The notes under the pieces were generated by a model. That model was given only the letters and a program-made list of their open reading frames with translations, searched no databases and was not told the origin of the DNA. A stretch of 64,000 nt of DNA, taken from positions 1,871,001-1,935,000 of the forward strand of contig NZ_CP102280.1 of the NCBI RefSeq assembly GCF_025150085.1, in the 5' to 3' direction. Shown piece by piece: positions 40,894 to 50,426 of this stretch. Origin of the DNA: Dorea longicatena. GTDB lineage: Bacteria > Bacillota > Clostridia > Lachnospirales > Lachnospiraceae. The number at the start of each line of letters is the position of its first letter. Within the stretch, counting starts at the first letter, position 1. Position numbers and translations under genes: made by a program.

Positions 40894-41630
40894 TATCTGA
40901 TATATCCTTCCTCATATGCTTTTGCTTTATTAAATGCATATAACTCTGCAAAAGTTGCCTGCTTGTATGGAGAAGCGTAGAAAATCCCCACCATTCCACA
41001 TGTGATAACCGTAAGAATATCCCATCCAAGGAATGACAGATCCAGAATAAACGTCTCCATCTTCTGTCCGTCCATCATACGCTTACTGATCTGGAATGCT
41101 TCTTTTCTGTCCATTCCCGGATTCTCTGCAAGAATGTAAGGAATCATTAGGTATTCATAATGCTTCACGATTCCTGGAATCACCAGCAGTAATGTCCATA
41201 AGGATGTAAAAAGTTCTCTTAAGAACATGGTCAGTACAATATTCACATAATGTCCGGAACGGAATGCATCAAACATCGTTCCAACCGTTGGATTCTCTGT
41301 CTTATTCAATACGAAGAAACGTTTTCCACCTACTTCCAGAAGATTTCCCACGAATATCTTCAGTGCCCATATTACAATCGTTAATATAATCGCAGCCATT
41401 GCAATTGCCAGCCCTGCAAATGGGAATCCCCATCCGTAATGATATGAGAATGAAAACCCGTCATTCCCATACAGACTGTTCTGTGAAGCACCACTTCCGG
41501 TTCTTCCTCCGCTTATGCTGCTAAGTCCCGTGATGATTCCCATGATCACTGCTACAGCCACACATGCCCAGTAATTCTTCTTAAATGCAATCTTACCATT
41601 TGTTTTCAGTCTTTCTCTTGTCCAGTTCAT
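40893..41630 (-). CDS. DUF975 family membrane protein
   Basis: 245 residues. RLKTNGKIAFKKNYWACVAV is the usual opening (xxLKxxAKxxLKxNYWxx), with four to six membrane helices and the conserved SLWTLLLVIPGIVKHYEYLM and NPGMDRKEAFQISKRMMDGQ K segments. The family is of unknown function and is frequent in Firmicutes, often beside envelope enzymes. First gene of the operon; a 51-residue Ser/Gly/Tyr-rich loop lies between helices 1 and 2. Confidence 0.85.
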   Translation of the reverse strand: MNWTRERLKTNGKIAFKKNYWACVAVAVIMGIITGLSSISGGRTGSGASQNSLYGNDGFSFSYHYGWGFPFAGLAIAMAAIILTIVIWALKIFVGNLLEVGGKRFFVLNKTENPTVGTMFDAFRSGHYVNIVLTMFLRELFTSLWTLLLVIPGIVKHYEYLMIPYILAENPGMDRKEAFQISKRMMDGQKMETFILDLSFLGWDILTVITCGMVGIFYASPYKQATFAELYAFNKAKAYEEGYIR

Positions 41631-41647
41631 ATACTTTTTCTCCTTGT

Positions 41648-43486
41648 TTATCCCTGTTGCTTTGCATCTTGAATCTTTTCATTTAAATCATTCAGATATA
41701 CCCATCGGTCCATCTTCTCATCCAGTGCATTCTCAGTCTCTTCTTTTTTCTCCATAAGTTCCCGCAATTTCACCGAATTAGTCGCATTGGCTGCAATCTG
41801 TGCATCCAGTGTCTCAATCTTTTCTTCCAGTTTTGCAATGTCATCATCGATCGACTCGAACTCCCTCTGCTCTTTGAATGTGAATTTCAGCTTTGGTTCC
41901 CGCTGTTTCCAGGTGTCTTTCGAAGAGCTTTCTGCCTTCTTCGGCTGTTCCTCTATCCCGGCAGCATGTCCTTTCAATGACATCTCTGTATCCAGACCTT
42001 CCAGTTCTTTGCGGATCAGATAATCCGAATAACCACCCTCGAACTGTCGTACTTTTCCGTCTCCTTCAAATGAGAAGATACGGTTCACAATACGATCCAG
42101 GAAATAACGGTCATGTGATACCGTGATGATAATTCCGTCAAAGTGATCCAGATAATCTTCCAGGATCGTCAGCGTCTGGATATCCAGATCGTTGGTCGGC
42201 TCATCCAGGATCAGTACATTCGGTGCACTCATCAAAACACGCATCAGGTACAGTCTTCTCTTTTCTCCCCCGGAAAGCTTCTCAATCTTTGACCACTGCA
42301 TGGCTCCGTCAAATAAGAAGCGCTCCAGCATCTGGGATGCCGTGATCTTTCCGTCTGATGTCGTAACATATTCTCCCACTTCTTTGACATAATCAATCAC
42401 TTTCATGGATGCATCCATATATTCATTCTCCTGAGAGAAATATCCGATCCGGATCGTCTGCCCAATCTCGATCGCGCCATTATCCGGTTTTACAATCCCA
42501 TTAATAATCTTAAGAAGTGTCGTCTTTCCACAGCCATTCGGTCCGATGATTCCGATTCTGTCATTTTTTAGGAAAATGTAACTGTAGTCATCGATCAGCT
42601 TTCTTGCTCCATAAGATTTACTGATGTTCTGAAGCTCGATCGTCTTATTTCCCATACGGGACGCTACGGAATCCAGTACCACTTTCTTTTCTTCCTGAAT
42701 GTCCTTGATCTCCTGCATTGCCTTGATGCGGTCAATGTGTGCTTTCTGCTTCGTACTTCTGGCTCTTGCACCTCTTCCCAGCCATTCGAGTTCTGTACGC
42801 AGAAGACTCTTTCTCTTTCTTTCTGTCGCCAGTGCCATATCCTGACGTTCTGCTTTTAACTTGACAAACTCCGAATAATTTCCAGGGTAGCTGTATAATT
42901 TCCCCTGATCTACTTCCACGATCCTGGTTGCCACACGATCCAGAAAATAACGGTCATGGGTAACCATCAGGATTGCCCCGCGAAATCCGATCAGATATTC
43001 CTCCAGCCACTCAGACATCGCATTATCCAGGTGGTTGGTCGGTTCATCCAGTACCAGGATATCTGCCGGTGTAAGCAATGCATTGACCAGTGCAATTCTC
43101 TTCTTCTGACCGCCGGACATATGCTCTACTTTCTCGTCATAGTCATAGAAGCCAAGCTTGTTCAGCATGGATCTGGCATCTGCTTCAATTGTCCACTGAT
43201 TCAGCTCATTCACATTGTCTGCGATTGCCGCACGCAACACCGTTGTTCCCTCTTCAAATTCCGGTGTCTGCGGCAGATAACAGATCTTGACCTGATTTCC
43301 TATACTGATCTTACCTTCATCGTATGGTTCTATCCCGGCTGCCACTTTTAAAAGCGTAGATTTTCCCATTCCGTTAATTCCGATCACACCGATCTTTTCA
43401 TTCTCATTGATGCTGAATGCAACATCATTCAGAAGGACACGGTCAGTATAAGCCTTCGTAATATGCTCCATCGTAAGTAAATTCAT
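41648..43486 (-). CDS. ABC-F family ATPase, Uup-like
   Basis: 612 residues, two nucleotide-binding domains without membrane parts. NBD1: GINGMGKST, MSGGQKKR, LVLDEPTNHLD; NBD2: GPNGCGKTT, LSGGEKRR, LILDEPTNDLD. The interdomain linker (about 200-290) is rich in Arg and Lys (LEWLGRGARARSTKQKAHID), which inserts into the ribosomal E site in translation factors. A C-terminal coiled coil (about 540-610) is the Uup-type CTD. Role: ribosome rescue or DNA branched-structure processing as proposed for Uup. Not recognisable as a specific antibiotic-resistance ABC-F. Confidence 0.92.
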   Translation of the reverse strand: MNLLTMEHITKAYTDRVLLNDVAFSINENEKIGVIGINGMGKSTLLKVAAGIEPYDEGKISIGNQVKICYLPQTPEFEEGTTVLRAAIADNVNELNQWTIEADARSMLNKLGFYDYDEKVEHMSGGQKKRIALVNALLTPADILVLDEPTNHLDNAMSEWLEEYLIGFRGAILMVTHDRYFLDRVATRIVEVDQGKLYSYPGNYSEFVKLKAERQDMALATERKRKSLLRTELEWLGRGARARSTKQKAHIDRIKAMQEIKDIQEEKKVVLDSVASRMGNKTIELQNISKSYGARKLIDDYSYIFLKNDRIGIIGPNGCGKTTLLKIINGIVKPDNGAIEIGQTIRIGYFSQENEYMDASMKVIDYVKEVGEYVTTSDGKITASQMLERFLFDGAMQWSKIEKLSGGEKRRLYLMRVLMSAPNVLILDEPTNDLDIQTLTILEDYLDHFDGIIITVSHDRYFLDRIVNRIFSFEGDGKVRQFEGGYSDYLIRKELEGLDTEMSLKGHAAGIEEQPKKAESSSKDTWKQREPKLKFTFKEQREFESIDDDIAKLEEKIETLDAQIAANATNSVKLRELMEKKEETENALDEKMDRWVYLNDLNEKIQDAKQQG

Positions 43487-43556
43487 ACTTTAGTTCTCCT
43501 TCATAAGCCTTTCGGATCTTCCCATCGGCAGTCCCTGTAAAATGCCTGACAGGCCA

Positions 43557-43587
43557 GAAAAGAGACCGGAAACTCCGATCTCTTTTC
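43557..43587 (-). terminator. Terminator of the purine permease gene
   Basis: GAAAAGAGACCGG pairs with CCGATCTCTTTTC (one mismatch) around AAACT, with TTTTCT in the second arm on the minus strand. Confidence 0.65.
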
Positions 43588-43609
43588 GTTCTCCTCTTTC
43601 TATTATATT

Positions 43610-44992
43610 TTACAGAAAGACATATTTCAATATGAATAATACCGTAAGTACATACATTAATGCGCTGATCTTCTTTTCTTTTGCTTTTCCAGTCATCAGA
43701 TTCAGGATCACATAAGAGATAACTCCCATAGAGATACCTTCTGAAATGCTGTAGAAGAATGGCATAGCCAGAATACAGATGTAGCATGGCAATGCCTCTG
43801 AAAAATCATCAAAATCAATGTGTGTCACATTTGTCAGCATGTAGAATCCAACCACGATCAGGGCCGGTGCTGTTGCAAATGAAGGAATTGCAAGGAAGAT
43901 TGGTGACAGGAACAGTGACAGGCCGAATAAAATAGCTGTCGTTGCAGAAGTCAGTCCCGTTCTTCCTCCTTCGGATACACCGGATGCACTCTCTACAAAT
44001 GTCGTAGTCGTTGTTGTTCCAAGCACTGCTCCAACGGTTGTTGCAACCGCATCTGCCATCAGCGCACCTTTGATATTCGGAAGACGTCCCTCCTCATCTA
44101 ACATACCTGCCTTTGTAGACACACCGATCAGTGTTCCGATCGTATCAAACATATCTACAAATAAGAATGCAAAGATGACAACGATAAAGTTCAAAGAGAA
44201 TATTCCGCTGAAGTCAAGCTTTCCAAATACCGGCATGATGCTTGGAATTGTGAATCCCTTGCTGAAATCCGGAAGCAGGCTGTAAAATCCAATTTCTGGA
44301 TTCGCTACATAGATACCCGCCATCTGACAGATGATTCCAAGAATCCATGTAATCAGGATTCCCCATAAGATATTTCCCTTTACATTCTTTATTACCAGAA
44401 TTCCTGTAATTCCCACACCGATCAATGCAAGAATGACCGTGATTCCTACGTTACTCATAGAAGCTTCCACACCTTTGGCACTGTTATATCCATCAATGGA
44501 GAATAACTGCAGAAGTGTAGAACCTCCTACTACGATATTCGCATTCTGAAGTCCGATAAATGCAATGAATAATCCGATACCGACACTTACTGCCGACTTC
44601 AGATTCTTCGGAATTGCATTGAAGATTGCCTCACGGATATTCGTAAGTGAAAGTACGATGAAAACGATACCTTCTACAAATACTGCCGTTAATGCAACTT
44701 CCCACTTATAACCCATTCCAAGAACAACAGTATAGGCAAAGTATGCATTCAGTCCCATTCCAGGTGCCAGTGCGAACGGGTAATTGGCGAAGAACGCCAT
44801 CAAGAATGTACCGATCATTGCAGCCAGCGCTGTCGATGTAAAGATTGCACCGGAATCCATCCCTGTTGCAGACAGGATACTCGGATTGACTGCAAGTATG
44901 TACGCCATAGTCATGAACGTAGTGATACCTGCCATAACCTCTGTTTTGGCATCGGTTCCGTTCTCACGAAGCTTAAATAATTTTTCCAACAT
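43610..44992 (-). CDS. NCS2 family purine permease (AzgA/PbuG-like)
   Basis: 460 residues, 13-14 membrane helices. KTEVMAGITTFMTMAYILAV, NPSILSATGMDSGAIFTSTA and FALAPGMGLNAYFAYTVV are AzgA-subfamily signatures; DMFDTIGTLIGV and TTTTFVESASGVSEGGRTGL contain the substrate-binding Asp and Glu. It imports guanine or hypoxanthine (possibly adenine) with H+. Only 51 bases separate it from ptsI upstream, too short for a purine riboswitch, so it is probably co-transcribed. Confidence 0.92.
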   Translation of the reverse strand: MLEKLFKLRENGTDAKTEVMAGITTFMTMAYILAVNPSILSATGMDSGAIFTSTALAAMIGTFLMAFFANYPFALAPGMGLNAYFAYTVVLGMGYKWEVALTAVFVEGIVFIVLSLTNIREAIFNAIPKNLKSAVSVGIGLFIAFIGLQNANIVVGGSTLLQLFSIDGYNSAKGVEASMSNVGITVILALIGVGITGILVIKNVKGNILWGILITWILGIICQMAGIYVANPEIGFYSLLPDFSKGFTIPSIMPVFGKLDFSGIFSLNFIVVIFAFLFVDMFDTIGTLIGVSTKAGMLDEEGRLPNIKGALMADAVATTVGAVLGTTTTTTFVESASGVSEGGRTGLTSATTAILFGLSLFLSPIFLAIPSFATAPALIVVGFYMLTNVTHIDFDDFSEALPCYICILAMPFFYSISEGISMGVISYVILNLMTGKAKEKKISALMYVLTVLFILKYVFL

Positions 44993-45043
44993 GTTTCTCT
45001 TTTCCTCCTTATACTCTCAAAAAATAAGATAACGACAACAAAA

Positions 45044-46669
45044 TTACTGTATCTCTCTTATTTTTTTTCTTAAAGCAAGTACCTGATTTGGTGCTACGGA
45101 TAACTCATCGATTCCCATCTGCAGGAATTGTTCTGTCATGTCCAGATCTGCTGCCAGATCACCACATATGCTGATTGTTTTTCCCTCCAGATGTACATTA
45201 TTCGCAATAATACGTATCATTTTAAGCAATGCCGGATGATGCGGATTATAAAAATGATCCAGTTTAGAATTTGTTCTGTCCATTCCCAGTGTAAGCTGCG
45301 TCAGATCATTCGTTCCTATACTGAAAAAATCAGCCTCCCGTGCCAGTTCACCGCTTATCATAACCGCTGCCGGTGTTTCAATCATAACTCCGATCTGTAT
45401 TTCTTCATTAAACGGAATCTTCTCATCTTTTAACTCTTTTTTTATCTTTTCCAGAAGCAGTTTTGCCTGCTGTACTTCTTTTACATCTGTAACCATCGGG
45501 AACATAATAGACATCTTTCCATAAGCAGATGCACGTAAAATTGCACGTAACTGCGTCTTGAATATCTCGTCTTTATCCAGTGACACACGGATTCCCCTAT
45601 ATCCCATCTCAGGATTATTCTCTTCTCCCAGGTCCAGACACTCTGCTGTCTTTTCACCGCCCAGATCTGCTGTACGGATCACAACCTTTTTCATTCCCAT
45701 CGCTTCTGCTGCCAGACGATATACCTGAAACTGCTGTTCTTCTGTCGGAAGTTTCGGACCATTTTCCATATAAATAAATTCACTTCTGAATAATCCGATT
45801 CCACCCGCATCACTGCGCAGAACGCTTTCAATGTCTTCCCTGCTTCCGATATTCGCGCACACATCAATTTTTTGTCCGCTCTGCGTAATATTTTCTTTTC
45901 CCTTCAGACGTTCCAGACTCTGTACCTGCGTATGATTCTCATCTTGTCTCTGTTTCATCTTTGAAATCGTTGTATAATCAGGTTCGATATATACTTTTCC
46001 CTCAAAACCATCGATAATAATGGTCTTGCCTTCGTATTCTTTCTTTAAAGACTCTCCCAGTCCGATCACAGATGGAATTCCTTTTGTTCTTGCAAGCACT
46101 GCCGTATGAGAATTAATTGTTCCGTATCTGGTAACAAACCCAAGAATCTTGCTCTTATCAAGCTTTACTGCCTCACTTGGATATAATTCACCGGCTGCCA
46201 GTATAAACGGTTCATCTGTCAGCATCTTATCTTTCCATGCCCTTGCAAGAATCCGAAGTACCCTTGTCGACACATCTTTAATATCTGCTTCGTGTCCCTG
46301 TACATAACTTTTATTACTTTTTGCCGCACTTGCCAGTACATTTTCCACCGCATTTTTTACAGCATACTCTGCATTCAACTTATGCTCTACGATAATATTT
46401 GTAATCTGCCTGATGATTTCCTGATCTTCAAGGATCATCTGCTGCATCTCAAATATAGCTGCATTCGCTTCACCTACTTCCTTAGAAGCCGAATCATACA
46501 GATCCCTCAGTTCCTGCAACGCTTTCTGCCTTGCTTTCTGAAAACGCATAACCTCTTTTTCTACATCTTTTACATAGATTCTGCGAATCTCTTTTGTATC
46601 CCGCTTATAAAAGGAAAGTTTTCCGATTGCAATTCCTTCTGATATTTTTTTCCCAGTCAATGTAATCAT
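45044..46669 (-). CDS. ptsI: Phosphoenolpyruvate-protein phosphotransferase (PTS enzyme I)
   Basis: 541 residues. Enzyme I takes phosphate from PEP and passes it to HPr. The swivelling domain carries the active H188 in YGTINSHTAVLART, slightly different from the usual GGxTSHxAIxAR. The PEP-binding barrel has GIGLFRSEF, MGYRGIRVSLD, FFSIGTNDLTQL and the catalytic Cys in SICGDLAADL. Length is normal. ptsH is not next to it, unlike many Firmicutes. Its promoter is visible and ends near the divergent cspA. Confidence 0.94.
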   Translation of the reverse strand: MITLTGKKISEGIAIGKLSFYKRDTKEIRRIYVKDVEKEVMRFQKARQKALQELRDLYDSASKEVGEANAAIFEMQQMILEDQEIIRQITNIIVEHKLNAEYAVKNAVENVLASAAKSNKSYVQGHEADIKDVSTRVLRILARAWKDKMLTDEPFILAAGELYPSEAVKLDKSKILGFVTRYGTINSHTAVLARTKGIPSVIGLGESLKKEYEGKTIIIDGFEGKVYIEPDYTTISKMKQRQDENHTQVQSLERLKGKENITQSGQKIDVCANIGSREDIESVLRSDAGGIGLFRSEFIYMENGPKLPTEEQQFQVYRLAAEAMGMKKVVIRTADLGGEKTAECLDLGEENNPEMGYRGIRVSLDKDEIFKTQLRAILRASAYGKMSIMFPMVTDVKEVQQAKLLLEKIKKELKDEKIPFNEEIQIGVMIETPAAVMISGELAREADFFSIGTNDLTQLTLGMDRTNSKLDHFYNPHHPALLKMIRIIANNVHLEGKTISICGDLAADLDMTEQFLQMGIDELSVAPNQVLALRKKIREIQ

Positions 46670-46712
46670 AGTTTTCCAACCCTTTTAAACCTTTATTAGT
46701 ATGAACAATAAT

Positions 46713-46741
46713 ACTTTACACGTTTGCCGTTCATTCGTCAA
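46713..46741 (-). promoter_or_regulatory. Promoter of ptsI
   Basis: Minus strand TTGACG (46736-46741), 17 bases, TAAAGT (46713-46718). Confidence 0.6.
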
Positions 46742-46789
46742 GTAGATTACTTTTTTGTATAAAAACACAAAAACATTCCTTAAATTCAT

Positions 46790-46818
46790 TGACGTCTTTA
46801 TCAATATATGCTAATCTG
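46790..46818 (+). promoter_or_regulatory. Promoter of cspA
   Basis: TTGACG (46790-46795), 17 bases, TAATCT (46813-46818), giving a leader of about 60 bases as is common for cold-shock genes. Confidence 0.6.
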
Positions 46819-46886
46819 ACAACAGTGCAATTCATAGAATACTTTTATAAATTGCACGATTTAATAATTTTTATGGAGGTATAATC

Positions 46887-47084
46887 ATGAAAGGTACTGT
46901 AAAATGGTTTAACAACCAAAAAGGCTACGGTTTCATTTCTGACGCTGAGGGTCATGATGTATTCGTTCATTATTCAGGACTGAATATGGAAGGATTCAAG
47001 ACACTTGAAGAAGGTCAGGAAGTGGAATACGAAGTTACAGAAGGTGCTAAGGGCCCACAGGCTGTTAACGTAACACCACTCTAA
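46887..47084 (+). CDS. cspA: Cold shock protein, CspA family
   Basis: 65 residues forming one five-stranded OB fold. RNP1 (KGYGFIS) and RNP2 (VFVHYSG) RNA-binding motifs are present; [13 protein letters not shown] is the universal opening. Acts as an RNA chaperone that melts mRNA secondary structure. GGAGG lies seven bases before the ATG. Most members have VFVHFS; here Tyr replaces Phe. Confidence 0.95.
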   Translation: MKGTVKWFNNQKGYGFISDAEGHDVFVHYSGLNMEGFKTLEEGQEVEYEVTEGAKGPQAVNVTPL

Positions 47085-47191
47085 TCGCAACAATCTAAGT
47101 TTTTAATGTCCCTTTTATATATTAAAATATATCTATTTCGGATTTAAATATTTAAAAGTAATACATGACTTAACGAGAGAGGATTATGAGA

Positions 47192-47223
47192 AAAAGCTAG
47201 ATAACTGCAGTTATCTGGCTTTT
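47192..47223 (+). terminator. Terminator after cspA
   Basis: AAAAGCTAGATAAC pairs with GTTATCTGGCTTTT (one G-T pair), ending in TTTT. Confidence 0.7.
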
Positions 47224-47236
47224 ATCATATCTGCCA

Positions 47237-47270
47237 AACCGGTCATCTGAAGATACACAGATGACCGGTT
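47237..47270 (-). terminator. Terminator of the ior operon
   Basis: AACCGGTCATCTG and CAGATGACCGGTT form a perfect 13-bp stem with an 8-base loop, 19 bases beyond the SseB stop. No strong T run follows, so it may act with the cspA terminator. Confidence 0.6.
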
Positions 47271-47288
47271 CTTCTGTATTATTCAGTA

Positions 47289-48029
47289 TTATTTCTGTGG
47301 TCTTGAAACATTCAGCTGAAGATCAATTCCAAATGGATTAACCACAACTCCCGTAACTTCCGGGCCCATTGCTTCCGGAATTCTGGCTGCTTCGACAACT
47401 CCCATTGTATACTTCATATCTCTGTTCTCATTCTGGAATTTCAGGAATTCCTGAACGTCTGTAAAGATCGGCATCAGTACCTGTCCGTCATCTTTATTCA
47501 AAATCGGCATTTTTTTATCTTCACTGATTGCCGTGATATATCTGCCCCTCTGATAATGTGCCATCAGTTCTTCCTGCAGTTCCTTTGTTTCATCCGTGAG
47601 TTTTAATTCTTTCTGGCTTCTTACCTTCTGCATAAAATACATTGCAGTAATCTGAAGTTCCGGATTCTCAATCGGTTCTTCGCCCGGCTTCTGTTCCGGT
47701 CTTCTAACCAGTTCCCCTAACTGAATCGCAATCTCTTCTTCTGTTCCTTTACCGATTACCATACAGTTCACCCCGATTGGGAATAAACTGCTATAGAAAG
47801 GAAGCAGGTATTTTTTTTCAATATTAAAAATTTTTAACGGATTATTCGCCTTCAGGAATTCCTGTCCTCCGCGCATTGCATCTTCTTCTGAAAAGAATAC
47901 AAACACTTCATCATCATACGTCTCCGGATCACATACCACAAAAGGCATTCTTGTACAATCAGACATCAATACATAGATGGCATCCGATTCCCGTAACTTT
48001 TTTAAAACGCTGTTTTTGTCTACACTCAT
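47289..48029 (-). CDS. SseB family protein
   Basis: 246 residues. The N-terminal SseB domain (YVLMSDCTRMPFVVCDPETY, DDEVFVFFSEEDAMRGGQEF) and a second related copy (YITAISEDKKMPILNKDDGQ, VLMPIFTDVQEFLKFQ) are recognisable, with a middle helical segment. SseB-domain proteins of enhanced serine sensitivity type are of unknown function in Firmicutes. It is the last gene of the iorA-iorB-paaK-ACT operon (18-base gap), but whether it serves that pathway is unknown. Confidence 0.75.
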   Translation of the reverse strand: MSVDKNSVLKKLRESDAIYVLMSDCTRMPFVVCDPETYDDEVFVFFSEEDAMRGGQEFLKANNPLKIFNIEKKYLLPFYSSLFPIGVNCMVIGKGTEEEIAIQLGELVRRPEQKPGEEPIENPELQITAMYFMQKVRSQKELKLTDETKELQEELMAHYQRGRYITAISEDKKMPILNKDDGQVLMPIFTDVQEFLKFQNENRDMKYTMGVVEAARIPEAMGPEVTGVVVNPFGIDLQLNVSRPQK

Positions 48030-48047
48030 ACTGTTCCTCTTTCACTT

Positions 48048-48491
48048 CTATTGATTAGCACGATATGCCTCGTCCGCGCTATACACGTCGAAACCACTAC
48101 CTTTAAGAATATCGATCACCCTTCCAGGATCATCACTCTTTAATACAGCTGCTGCATCTGCTCCATTTGCAAATGCATACATATATTCAATATTCACTTC
48201 TCCATCTACAATCTGATGCATTGCTTTATTCAATGAACCGGTTGCATGTGGTACACGAAGTGCTACAACATCTGTCAGCATTGCTGTAATTCCAGCTTCT
48301 TTCAATGCTGCACGTCCTTTGTGCGGGTCAGAAACGATCAGACGAAGCATTCCATAATCTGATGTATCCGCAAGACTCAGCGCAACAATATTCACACCTT
48401 TTTTTGCCAGTACATCCAATACTTCTTCCAGACGTCCTTCTCTGTTTTCCAAAAAAACTGATAACTGTTGTACAGTATTACTTACGCCCAT
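48048..48491 (-). CDS. Tandem ACT domain protein
   Basis: 147 residues with two ACT modules: VQQLSVFLENREGRLEEVLD and VLAKKGVNIVALSLADTSDY in the first, NIEYMYAFANGADAAAVLKS with DDPGRVIDILKGSGF in the second. ACT domains bind amino acids and regulate enzymes. Such proteins regularly follow paaK-type ligases in iorAB operons, so it may sense an aromatic amino acid. AGGAGGG ribosome binding site seven bases upstream. Confidence 0.9.
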   Translation of the reverse strand: MGVSNTVQQLSVFLENREGRLEEVLDVLAKKGVNIVALSLADTSDYGMLRLIVSDPHKGRAALKEAGITAMLTDVVALRVPHATGSLNKAMHQIVDGEVNIEYMYAFANGADAAAVLKSDDPGRVIDILKGSGFDVYSADEAYRANQ

Positions 48492-48506
48492 GTTATTCCC
48501 TCCTGT

Positions 48507-49838
48507 TTATAAACCTCTGTTATCAATGACACGTTTTGCCTTGCCTTCGCTTCTTTCGATTGTCTTAGGCTCTACAAGTTTTACTCTTACTGCAACACCA
48601 AGTGCCTGTTTCAGTACTGCAGCAACTTTGTTCTTCAGTTCATCCAGCTTACGGATCTCATCTGAAAAATATTTTTCATCTACTTCTACCATTACAGTCA
48701 GTACATCCAGGTTATTTTCACGATCTACGATCATCATATAATGTGGTGCAACACCGCCTCCGATAGAAAGCAGGGCTGTCTCTACCTGTGTCGGGAATAC
48801 GTTGACTCCGCGGATAACCTTCATATCATCTGTACGGCCTTTGAACTTGGAAATTCTAGGAAGCGTTCTTCCACACTCACACGTAGAATGATCAATACTT
48901 GTAAGATCCTTTGTTTTGTAACGAAGTAACGGCATACCTTCTTTTACAAGTGTGGTAAATACAAGTTCTCCTGTCTCCCCGTCTGCACATGGTGTATGAT
49001 CTGCCGGATTCAATACTTCCGGATAGAAATAATCTTCATATACATGCATTCCTTTATGATGGATACATTCCAGTGCAACACCCGGACCTGTAATCTCACA
49101 CAATCCATAGATATCAAAACAGTTAACATTTAACAGTTCTTCAATCTTCAGACGCATCTCTTCTGTCCATGGCTCTGCGCCATTGATTCCTACTTTTAAC
49201 CGAAGCTTATCTACGATGCCTGCCTCGTTGGCAGCTTCTGCCAGATATAAAGCATAAGATGGAGTACATGCAAATGCAGTCGCACCAAAATCTTCCATAC
49301 ACATCAACTGTCTTTTTGTATTACCTGCTGACATCGGAATAGCCATTGCTCCAAGCTTTCTTGCTCCGAAATCCAGTCCCATTCCTCCTGTAAACAAGCC
49401 ATATCCATAGCAGATATGCAGACGATCCTCTGCAGTAAGTCCTGCCATCGTAAGTCCTCTTGCCACACATTCTCCCCATACATCTACATCTTTCTGTGTA
49501 TAAGAAGCAAGAGTCAGCTTACCGGTTGTTCCTGATGTTCCCTGCACTCTGACGATCTTTTCCTGTGGAACAGCCAGAAGTCCGAATGGATAATTCGCTC
49601 TTAAATCTTCTTTTGTCGTAAATGGAAGTTTACCGATATCTTCAATCCCCTTGATATCTCCCGGTTCGATTCCTATATCATCCATTTTCTTGCGATAAAA
49701 TTCTACGTGATCATATACATTCTTAACCTGTTTTACCAGACGTTCACTCTGAAGTGCAGTCATCTCATCCCTGCTCATGCACTCAATCTTAGGATCTCTG
49801 ATCTGTTCTTTCCAGTCCTTTAATGCTACCTTTGCCAT
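48507..49838 (-). CDS. paaK: Phenylacetate-CoA ligase family (aryl-CoA ligase)
   Basis: 443 residues of the ANL adenylate-forming family. VQGTSGTTGKLTLASYTQKD is the P-loop, YGLCEITGPGV the adenine site, GETGELVFTTLVKEGMPLLR YKTKD the hinge region, and the C-terminal lobe contains the acyl-adenylate lysine region IERSEGKAKRV. It activates an aryl acetate such as phenylacetate or indoleacetate with CoA and ATP. Located after iorAB, in the direction of making or using the arylacetyl-CoA formed by the oxidoreductase (run in reverse it yields ATP). Confidence 0.92.
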   Translation of the reverse strand: MAKVALKDWKEQIRDPKIECMSRDEMTALQSERLVKQVKNVYDHVEFYRKKMDDIGIEPGDIKGIEDIGKLPFTTKEDLRANYPFGLLAVPQEKIVRVQGTSGTTGKLTLASYTQKDVDVWGECVARGLTMAGLTAEDRLHICYGYGLFTGGMGLDFGARKLGAMAIPMSAGNTKRQLMCMEDFGATAFACTPSYALYLAEAANEAGIVDKLRLKVGINGAEPWTEEMRLKIEELLNVNCFDIYGLCEITGPGVALECIHHKGMHVYEDYFYPEVLNPADHTPCADGETGELVFTTLVKEGMPLLRYKTKDLTSIDHSTCECGRTLPRISKFKGRTDDMKVIRGVNVFPTQVETALLSIGGGVAPHYMMIVDRENNLDVLTVMVEVDEKYFSDEIRKLDELKNKVAAVLKQALGVAVRVKLVEPKTIERSEGKAKRVIDNRGL

Positions 49839-49856
49839 AACCTCTTATGTACCTCC

Positions 49857-50426
49857 TTATAAATGATAACCAACATCAAATGCCTTTTTATTTATCTCAA
49901 TAGTTTTCGGAGGAACTGTCTTTTCAATCACCTCATACCATTGTTCTTTTGTAAAGTCCATGTGCTGTGCTGCAACTCCAAGCACAATCAGATTGAATAC
50001 TCTGGAATTACCGATTTTTTTTGCTTCTTCTGTTGCATTTACTGTATATACTTTGTGATCTTTCCCCAGTGTTTCAATAATGTCTTCCGGGTATTCTGCT
50101 GCCCCGATCACAACCGGCATCGGATCAATTCTCCAGTCATTGATGATCAATGCTCCGTCTTTTTTCAGGAAATGTGCATATCTCAGTGCTTCCAGACGTT
50201 CAAATGCGATAATCACATCTGCCTGCCCTTCTTCTACGATTGGTTCTGCCACCTGTTCTCCGTACCTTACAAATGTTACAACGCTTCCTCCACGCTGAGC
50301 CATTCCATGTACTTCGGAAAGTTTTACGTCATATCCGCCGGTAATGGCAAGTCCTCCTAAGATTCTGCTGGTAAGCAGTGTTCCCTGTCCGCCGACTCCG
50401 ACGATCATAATATTCTTTGTTGCCAT
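49857..50426 (-). CDS. iorB: Indolepyruvate ferredoxin oxidoreductase, beta subunit
   Basis: 189 residues. NIMIVGVGGQGTLLTSRILG is the gamma-domain signature of pyruvate ferredoxin oxidoreductase-type enzymes; VHGMAQRGGSVVTFVRYG follows. With IorA it converts arylpyruvates (indole-, phenyl-, hydroxyphenylpyruvate) to arylacetyl-CoA, reducing ferredoxin. The ATG overlaps the iorA stop by one base, indicating translational coupling and a fixed ratio. Confidence 0.95.
   Translation of the reverse strand: MATKNIMIVGVGGQGTLLTSRILGGLAITGGYDVKLSEVHGMAQRGGSVVTFVRYGEQVAEPIVEEGQADVIIAFERLEALRYAHFLKKDGALIINDWRIDPMPVVIGAAEYPEDIIETLGKDHKVYTVNATEEAKKIGNSRVFNLIVLGVAAQHMDFTKEQWYEVIEKTVPPKTIEINKKAFDVGYHL

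Noticed and set aside
44993..45043. Purine riboswitch before the NCS2 permease
   Set aside because: Only 51 bases lie between ptsI and the permease and no riboswitch core is visible.
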